A stretch of DNA of 35,224 nucleotides from Nocardia sp. MH4 (GTDB lineage Bacteria > Actinomycetota > Actinomycetes > Mycobacteriales > Mycobacteriaceae). Made by a program: the position numbers and the translations under genes. Positions 1-6,800 of this stretch are shown here, piece by piece (positions within the stretch are counted from its first letter, which is position 1; every line of letters starts with the position of its first letter). The notes under the pieces are model-generated. The model did not search any database. It saw nothing but the letters and a program-made list of their open reading frames with translations, and was not told where the DNA came from. Location of the stretch: the NCBI RefSeq assembly GCF_019266065.1, contig NZ_LPNR01000061.1, positions 1 to 35,224 on the forward strand, given 5' to 3'.

Positions 1-126
1 CGCCGCACCGCTCTCGCCGGGTCCGGCGCGGTCGGGGCCGCGCCGTCAACGCCCTGCCGTCGCGCCGGCGGCGCCGTCCCGGTCGCGTCGACCACGGAGC
101 GGATCGCCCTCGGCTTCGCGCCGTAA
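1..126 (+). CDS. C-terminal end of an unidentified protein (partial, 5' end outside window)
   Basis: The frame starting at base 1 stays open to a TAA at 124-126, giving 41 codons of which about 93% end in G or C. The other forward frame I checked over the same bases has a clearly weaker third-position bias. The peptide is rich in Ala, Gly and Arg and ends in ERIALGFAP; I do not recognise it. It would converge on the TetR gene, whose stop lies 44 bp further on. The fragment is too short to name, and it could be non-coding GC-rich sequence. Confidence 0.35.
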   Translation, partial: RRTALAGSGAVGAAPSTPCRRAGGAVPVASTTERIALGFAP

Positions 127-170
127 CCTCCAGCGCGGCACCCTGATCCGCGACAAGAGGAGTTCCGCGA

Positions 171-854
171 TCAGCGACCGGCGTATTTTTCGGCGGCGGC
201 CGCCAACCCCAGGTGCACGATGTCGGTGAAGGTCGTGAGATCGCGGATGAGGGTGTCGATTTCGCCGGTGGTGCCCGCCGCGGTCTGGTGCAACCAGTCG
301 GCGACGGTGTCGAACAGGCCGCCGATCGTGGAGACGGCGAGGGCGTGCAGGTCGATGCCGATGCCCGCGGCGGGGACGAACTCGTATTCGCGCCACAGGG
401 TTTCGAGGAACTGGGCGGCCCAGCGGCGGTTCGTGCGGCGCTGCTGTTCGACCTTGGCGGAGATGCCGCTGGCCTCCCCGAAGGTGACCTGGGCGACGCG
501 GGGATCGTCGACGAGCGAGTGCGCGAAGGCCGCCACCACCACCGACACCACCTCGTCGCGCCCGCCGGTGCACTCGGCCAGCGCGGTGGCGACCTCGGCC
601 TGGGCGCGTTCGCTGAGCTGCTGGAGCAGGGCCAGGTAGCAGGACTCCTTGCTGTCGAACAGTTCGTAGAAGGCCTTGTTGCCGACGAAGGCGGTCTGAC
701 AGATCTGCTCGATCGCCGTGTTGACGTAGCCGTCGACGGCGATGAGCTCGAACGCGGCGGCCAGGATCTGCTCACGCCGGCGGGCGCGGCGCTGCTCGGC
801 GTCCAGACCCTGGATGCGCCGGGAGCGAACGGGACTCTTCTCGGTCGACGTCAC
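171..854 (-). CDS. TetR-family transcriptional regulator, divergent from lipase operon
   Basis: A 227-residue TetR-type repressor. The N-terminal helix-turn-helix lies around residues 20-70 (RREQILAAAFELIAVDGY, then a recognition-helix region ending NKAFYELFDSKES), which matches the TetR_N fold. The C-terminal part is the variable ligand-binding and dimerisation domain. The GTG at 854 is chosen because the frame upstream of it runs straight through the palindromic operator at 884-910 and has no TetR character. The gene is divergent from the secreted lipase at 950, so it most likely represses both itself and the lipase/ligase operon. The ligand is unknown; a fatty acid or acyl-CoA is a reasonable guess from the neighbours. 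Confidence 0.9.
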   Translation of the reverse strand: MTSTEKSPVRSRRIQGLDAEQRRARRREQILAAAFELIAVDGYVNTAIEQICQTAFVGNKAFYELFDSKESCYLALLQQLSERAQAEVATALAECTGGRDEVVSVVVAAFAHSLVDDPRVAQVTFGEASGISAKVEQQRRTNRRWAAQFLETLWREYEFVPAAGIGIDLHALAVSTIGGLFDTVADWLHQTAAGTTGEIDTLIRDLTTFTDIVHLGLAAAAEKYAGR

Positions 855-883
855 GCAGCTCAGCCTACCGATCGCGCAATATG

Positions 884-910
884 AACAAGAACTCTTGTTA
901 CTAACAAGAG
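884..910. promoter_or_regulatory. Palindromic operator for the divergent TetR gene
   Basis: A perfect 9-bp inverted repeat, ctcttgtta / taacaagag with a single c between (892-910), overlaps a second perfect inverted repeat, aacaaga / tcttgtt with a 2-nt spacer (884-899). The site therefore has three half-sites in alternating orientation. It lies 30 bp upstream of the regulator start and 40 bp upstream of the lipase start, where a TetR repressor of both genes would bind. That this TetR binds here is inferred from position and symmetry. Confidence 0.72.
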
Positions 911-949
911 AACCTGCTGTAATCAGCATCACCTACCGAAGGAGATGCC

Positions 950-2230
950 ATGCAGCGCAGCACGGCCACCCACCGATCCCGACGCCTCGGCGCCCCCGCC
1001 CTGCTGGCCGCCGCCGTGCTGGCGATGACCGCCGGTCCCGCCGTGGCCGAGGATTTCCAGCTCCCCCCGTTGCCGAACGAGGCCCAGGTGTATCCGGCGG
1101 TCGTACCGCTGCCGACCCCGCAGCAGGACCCCTGGTACGACGACCCGGCCGATATCGCGGCCTACGCCAACGGCGAGGTGATCCGCACCCGCGTCGTACA
1201 GACCTACGCGCTCGGCATCCCGGTCCCGGTGCACACCACCCAGCTCCTGTTCCGCAGCACCGACGCCCGCGACAACCCGATCGCCACCGCGACCACCGTG
1301 CTGATGCCGGGCATCCCGTGGCTGGGTCCCGGTGCGCGCCCGCTGATCTCGTACCAGGAGGCGATCGACAGCCTCGGCAGGCAGTGCAATCCGTCGTACA
1401 CGCTGCGGGCGGGCATCCAGAAGGAGGTCGCGCTGATCGGCCAGTTCCTGGCCGCGGGCGCGGCGGTGGTGGTCACCGACTTCGACGGCAAGCGCAACAC
1501 GATCATGTCCCCGAGCGAGGGCCGGATGGTGCTCGACGGCATCCGGGCCGCCCAGCGCGGCGGACTCGGTCTCGAGGCGTCGCCGGTGGGCCTGTGGGGG
1601 TACTCCGGCGGCGGCAACGCCTCGGCGTCGGCCGCCGAACAGCACCGCGGCTACGCGCCCGAGCTCGCGCTGCGCGCCAGCGCCCAGGGCGGTATCCCCG
1701 GCGACAAGGTCGCGATCGCGCCGTTCGCCATCTCGGGCACCCAGCCGCAGGCCAACTTCACCGGCTGGCTGGCCATTCTCGGGCTGGCTCGCGAATACCC
1801 CGAGTTCGATCAGGCCCTGCAGACCTACCTGACGCCGGAGGGCAAGCAGGTCGCCCGCGATCTGGCGGACCGCTGCCTCTACACCGCGGTCGGCTCCACA
1901 CTGCTGCGCCCGGTCGCCGACTACCTGACCGACCCGGCCGCCGCGCTGGCCGCCGCCCACGAGGGATTGGCAGCGGCGAGCTTCGGCCGTCCCGAGAACA
2001 CCCCGGACATCCCGCTGCTCATGTGGCATTCGACCACCGATCAGCTGCTGCCCGCCGAACTGGCCATCGACGAGATCGCCGCCGCCTACTGCGCGCGCGG
2101 GGTGAACATGCGCATGTTCCGGGTGCCGATGTCGGAGCACATCAGCGCCGAGATCGTCCCCGAGCTCGGCACCGTCGCCTGGCTGCTGGCGGTCACCGCC
2201 GGTGCCGACCCGGGGCCGACGCTGTGCTGA
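950..2230 (+). CDS. Secreted lipase (LIP / secretory lipase family)
   Basis: A 426-residue alpha/beta hydrolase exported by a Sec signal peptide: Arg-rich n-region, hydrophobic core at about 15-29, likely cleavage after AVA at residue 33. The nucleophile elbow is GYSGG with Ser219. Asp364 in WHSTTDQLLP and His397 in SEHIS complete the triad, in the spacing and sequence context of the secretory lipase family (PF03583), which hydrolyses acylglycerols and other fatty-acid esters outside the cell. An A/G-rich ribosome site (cgaaggag) precedes the ATG. The acyl-CoA ligase follows after 37 bp, so the pair looks like one operon: release a fatty acid outside, activate it inside. Length is normal for the family. 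The exact substrate is not evident. Confidence 0.93.
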   Translation: MQRSTATHRSRRLGAPALLAAAVLAMTAGPAVAEDFQLPPLPNEAQVYPAVVPLPTPQQDPWYDDPADIAAYANGEVIRTRVVQTYALGIPVPVHTTQLLFRSTDARDNPIATATTVLMPGIPWLGPGARPLISYQEAIDSLGRQCNPSYTLRAGIQKEVALIGQFLAAGAAVVVTDFDGKRNTIMSPSEGRMVLDGIRAAQRGGLGLEASPVGLWGYSGGGNASASAAEQHRGYAPELALRASAQGGIPGDKVAIAPFAISGTQPQANFTGWLAILGLAREYPEFDQALQTYLTPEGKQVARDLADRCLYTAVGSTLLRPVADYLTDPAAALAAAHEGLAAASFGRPENTPDIPLLMWHSTTDQLLPAELAIDEIAAAYCARGVNMRMFRVPMSEHISAEIVPELGTVAWLLAVTAGADPGPTLC

Positions 2231-2267
2231 GCCGATCCACGTCCACTCGCCCCCAGGGAGATCCACC

Positions 2268-3833
2268 ATGAGCCCATCGACCTGGACGCACACCGCGTCG
2301 ACCATGGCGCGCCAGCTGCGCGCCATGCAGCGTGCCGGACTGATCGATCTGCGGCGCCCCGATCGACTCGTCCACACCGCTCGCGCGATGCGCGTCTACG
2401 GCCCGATCGCCGGCGGCATCCTGACCTCGGCCAGGCGCACCCCGGACCGGATCGCGCTGGTCGATGGCGCACATCGGATCAGCTACGGCGACCTCGACCG
2501 ACGTACCGACGCGATCGCCGCCCGCTGGCACGCCGAGGGCGTCACCGCGCGCGACACCATCGGCGTGCTCTGCCCCGACGGACTGCGCCTGGTGCAGACC
2601 ATGGCCGCCGCGGCGAAACTCGGCGCGCGACTGGTGCTGCTCAACACCGGGTTCGGTGCTGCGCAGTTGCGGGATGTGCTGTCCAGGGAAAAGGTCGCGG
2701 CGCTGGTCCTGGACCCGAGTCTGGCCGCGCTCGCCGACACGCTCCCCGAGGGGGTGGTCCTGCTCGACACCGAGGGCCCCGAGACCGGGGCGCGGGCGCC
2801 CGTTCCAGCCGAGCAGGGCGGTTTCGTCCTGCTCACCGGCGGCACCACCGGAACACCCAAAGGCGCGCCACGTCGGGTCGAATCGCCTTTGGCGGGCGCG
2901 CAATTCGTCGACCGGGTGCCGCTGCGGCGCGGGCAGACGGTGCTGCTGTGCGCTCCGCTGTTCCACGGTACCGCGCTGTCCCAGTTCATCCTGTCGCTGA
3001 ATCTGGGCTCGACGATCGTGCTGCACGGCAAGTTCGACGCCCGCCGCGCCCTGGACCAGATCGCCGAACACCGCGCCGACATGATCGTGCTCGTCCCGAC
3101 GATGCTGCGCCGCATCCTCGATCTGGGCCCGGAAACGCTGTCCGCCACCGACACCAATTCGCTGCGGATCGTGTTCACCGCGGGTGCCGCGCTCCCGTCG
3201 GCCCTGGGCAGCAGGGCGATCGAGGTCTTCGGCCCGGTGATCTACAACTTCTACGGCTGCACCGAGACCGGCACCGCCACCGTCGCCACGCCACAGGACT
3301 GGCTCGCCGCGCCGGGCACGGTCGGCCGGGCGCCGGTCGGGATCACGGTGGCGCTCTACGACGGCGACACCAGGGTGACCACCCCGGGCGCGGTCGGCAC
3401 CGTGTATGTCGGCAACTCGATCGCCTTCCACGGGTACTCCGGTGGGGGTTCCAAACAGCTCAGGGGCGGGTTGATGAGCACCGGCGACCTGGGCCACTTC
3501 GATACCGCGGGCAGGCTTTTCATCGACGGACGCGACGACGACATGATCGTCTCCGGCGGCGAGAACGTCTTCCCCGGCGAGATCGAGGACCTGCTCTACC
3601 GGCACCCTGCCGTGACCGAGGCCGCGGTGATCGGGGTGCCCGACGAGGAGTTCGGGCAGCGGCTGGCCGCGTTCGTGGTCCGGGCGGGCGAGCTCGACGC
3701 CGACGCCGTCCGCACCTACGTGAAGTCGCGTCTGGCCCGGTTCAAAGCCCCGCGCGATGTGGTGTTCGTCGACGAACTCCCGCGCACGCCGACCGGCAAG
3801 ATCGACCGCATCGGCCTGGCGGCACTGCGCTGA
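2268..3833 (+). CDS. Fatty-acyl-CoA/acyl-AMP ligase (FadD-type, ANL superfamily)
   Basis: A 521-residue cytoplasmic adenylate-forming enzyme that would activate a carboxylic acid with ATP and usually transfer it to CoA. Signatures in order: the P-loop LLTGGTTGTPKG (about 188-199), YNFYGCTETG (motif A5), STGDLGHFD and DGRDDDMIVSGGENVFPGEIE (hinge and A8 region), and PRTPTGKIDR with the catalytic Lys near the C-terminus. The N-terminal extension before the AMP-binding core (RAGLIDLRRPDRL) resembles mycobacterial FadD proteins such as FadD2 and FadD12. ATG 2268 is preceded by cagggag at proper spacing. The gene lies 37 bp after the lipase and probably shares its promoter and TetR control. Chain-length preference cannot be read from the sequence. 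Confidence 0.92.
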   Translation: MSPSTWTHTASTMARQLRAMQRAGLIDLRRPDRLVHTARAMRVYGPIAGGILTSARRTPDRIALVDGAHRISYGDLDRRTDAIAARWHAEGVTARDTIGVLCPDGLRLVQTMAAAAKLGARLVLLNTGFGAAQLRDVLSREKVAALVLDPSLAALADTLPEGVVLLDTEGPETGARAPVPAEQGGFVLLTGGTTGTPKGAPRRVESPLAGAQFVDRVPLRRGQTVLLCAPLFHGTALSQFILSLNLGSTIVLHGKFDARRALDQIAEHRADMIVLVPTMLRRILDLGPETLSATDTNSLRIVFTAGAALPSALGSRAIEVFGPVIYNFYGCTETGTATVATPQDWLAAPGTVGRAPVGITVALYDGDTRVTTPGAVGTVYVGNSIAFHGYSGGGSKQLRGGLMSTGDLGHFDTAGRLFIDGRDDDMIVSGGENVFPGEIEDLLYRHPAVTEAAVIGVPDEEFGQRLAAFVVRAGELDADAVRTYVKSRLARFKAPRDVVFVDELPRTPTGKIDRIGLAALR

Positions 3834-3836
3834 GCA

Positions 3837-3865
3837 GGTGGCGGCGACGAGGGGTCGCCGCCACC
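3837..3865. terminator. Bidirectional hairpin between fadD-like gene and NRPS
   Basis: A perfect 12-bp stem (ggtggcggcgac / gtcgccgccacc) with a 5-nt loop sits in the 39-bp gap between two convergent stop codons. It has no strong T-tract, as is common in high-GC actinomycetes. Its position makes it a likely terminator for both genes. Confidence 0.65.
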
Positions 3866-3872
3866 GTGGGAC

Positions 3873-6800
3873 TCATGCGCGGTCGAGTGCGGCGGCCAGC
3901 ACGGGTCCGATGGTGGTCAGGGCGCTCGGGCCGGTGATGTCCCAGTGGGTGGCGTCGACGGCGACATCGCGGATCTCGCCGTCGATGTGGTCGCGCCACG
4001 CCCCCGCGGCCCGGCCCGCGCCGCGGTCGTCGCGGCCCGCGGTGAAGAACAGCAGGTCGCCGTGGAAGACACGGGGGCGGTGCGCCGCGCCGATGACCTG
4101 AGCGTGCAGGATGCCCGCGAAGATCCGGTGTACCCGCTCGGCGGTCAGTTCCGTGAACGGTCCGGGCAGCTCGGCCACCAGTGCGACCGCGTCGTCGGGC
4201 GTGAATTCGCCGATGGGCGTGACCAACTCGTGGTCGGTACCGAACTGACCGAGCAGATCACCGACCGTCACCGGTGTCTGGCTGCGGTATTCGACGTCCC
4301 CGACGAAGGAGTCCAGCATGGCCAGTACCGTCACCCGCTCGCCCAGGTCCTGCAAGCGCACGGCCATGGCGTGGGCGATGACCCCGCCGACGCACCAGCC
4401 CAGCAGCCGGTACGGCCCGTGCGGCTGGACGGCCCTGATCCGCGCCACGTAGTCGGCGGCGAGCGCGTCCAGCGACTCCGGCAGCGGCGCCTCCTCGGCG
4501 ATGGCCGGTGCCTGCAATCCATAGACCGGGCAGTCGAGTTCGCCGGTCAGCCCGGCGAAACTCCAGGCCAAACCGACCACCGGATGCACGCAGAACAGCG
4601 GTGCGCCGCGCCCCTGCCCGCGCAGAGCGAGCACCGGTGTCAGCAGGGAGACGTCCTCGCCCGCCGTGTTCTCGGCGATGCGGCGGGCCAAGCCTGCCGG
4701 GGTGGGGTCGGTGAACAGCCACAGCAGCGGGAGGTCGGTGGCCAGCTCGGCCCGCAGACGCGCCACCACGCGGGTGGCGACCATCGAGTTGCCGCCGAGA
4801 TCGAAGAACGAGTCGTCGGCGCCGACCCGGTCGCGGCCGAGGAGTTCGGCGTACACGGCGGCGACGCACTGTTCGACGGCGCCCGCCGGGGCACGGTAGG
4901 CGGCCGAACCGAACTCCGGGCTCGGCAGCGACGTGAGCGCGAGCTTGCCGTTCGCCGTCAGCGGCAGACTGTCGATGACGACGACCGCCGCCGGAATCTG
5001 ATGCTCCGGCAGCCGGTCTCGCAGCTGGGCGCGGACCTCGGGGCCGCTGATCGCCTCACCGCCGCCGGGCACGACGTAGCCGATCAGCTGTCGTCCGGTC
5101 GCCGGATCGTCGCGCACCACCACGACCGCGGCGCCGATCCCCGGGCACTCCAGCAGCGCCACCTCGACCTCGGCCGGTTCGATGCGGTAGCCGCGGATCT
5201 TCACCTGGCGGTCCGCGCGACCGAAGTGCTCGAGCGTGCCCGCGCGAGTCCAGCGGCCGAGATCGCCCGAGCGATACAGGATGCCGCCCGCCACCGCGGG
5301 ATCCGCGATGTAGCGGGTGGCGGTGAGGCCGGGCCGGTGCAGATAGCCCCGGGTCACCTGGGCACCGCCGACGTAGATCTCGCCCAGGACGCCGGTCGGC
5401 ACCGGCCGCAGCCGATCGTCGAGCACCCGCACGACGAGCCCGTCGAACGGTCGGCCGACCGGGCTGCCCGCGCGATCGTGCGCGCCGGCGGCGAGGGTCG
5501 TGTGGGTGACGTGCACGGTGGTCTCGGTGATGCCGAACATGTTGACCAGCTCGGGTCCGCCCGTGCCGTGCCGGTCGTACCAGGCGGCGAGTCGGCGCGG
5601 GTCGAGCGCCTCGCCGCCGAAGACGATGCGCCGCAGAGACAGTGGTGGAGCACCCGTGGCCCGTGCGTCGGCGTCGTCCAGCCCGGCGAAGGCCGACGGG
5701 GTCTGGCCGAGGATCGAGACCTGTTCGCGCACCAGGAGTTCCCGCAGGTGCTCGGGTGAGCGCGCGGTGTCCTGGTCCACCACCACCAGGGCCGCCCCGG
5801 TGGTGAGCGCACCCCACAGCTCCCACACCGAGAAGTCGAAGGCCGTCGCGTGGAACAGGGCCCAGACATCGGTGGACCGGGTCGACAGCACCCGCCGGGT
5901 CCGGTCGAGCATGGCGACGACCTCGCGATGTTGCACCGCGACGCCTTTCGGTGTGCCGGTCGTCCCGGAGGTATAGATCACGTAGGCGAGATTCGCCGCG
6001 TGGATCGTGCCGTCCGTTCCTGTGGCGAGCCGAGGCTGTGACCCGCGCACCGCGTCGGGCTCGCGCCGCGCACCGGTCGGCCGCCGATCTTCGGCGTCGA
6101 CGTGCGCGGGGTGGGTGACACGATAGGCCGAGAGTGCTCGCGGCTCAGACGTATCCGACGAGGCGTCCCCACCGGACGTGCGGTGCGGCGGGCCTGGGTC
6201 GGTGTGACGGACCACGAGCCCTTCGGCGATCACGCACACCGGTCGCGCGTCGGCCAGCAGGTAGTCGATCCGCTCGCGGGGGTTCCCTGGGTCGAGGGGA
6301 ACGTAGGCCGCGCCGCTGCGCACCACCGCGACGATCGCCACCACCAGCTCGGCCGAGCGCGGCACCACGACGGCGACCCGTCGCTCCGGCCCCGCCCCGT
6401 GCGCCACGAGTTCCCGGGCCAGGGCCGCGCTGCGGTCATCGAGGTCCTGATAGGTGAGGGTGGTCTCCCCCGCGCGCACGGCCACCGCGTGCCGGTGCCG
6501 ATGCGCGGCGACGTCGAACAGATCGCGCAGCGTGCGGTGGTCGAGGCGGGTCACGACGGGTGCCGGCGCCGGGTCGACCAGCACGATGTCACCGACCGTC
6601 CGTCCCGGTTCGGCGGCGACCGCGCGGGCGATGCGCTCGATCGTCTCGGCGAACCGGGCGATGGTGTCGCGGTCGAACAGGTCGGTCGCGTAGGTGAGCG
6701 CCAGGCCCACGGTGTCGGCCGTCGGGTTCGACATCGTCAGCTGGAGGTCGAATTTCGCCGGTGTCGCGGTCGGCGCGACCGGTTCGACAACGAGCCCGCC

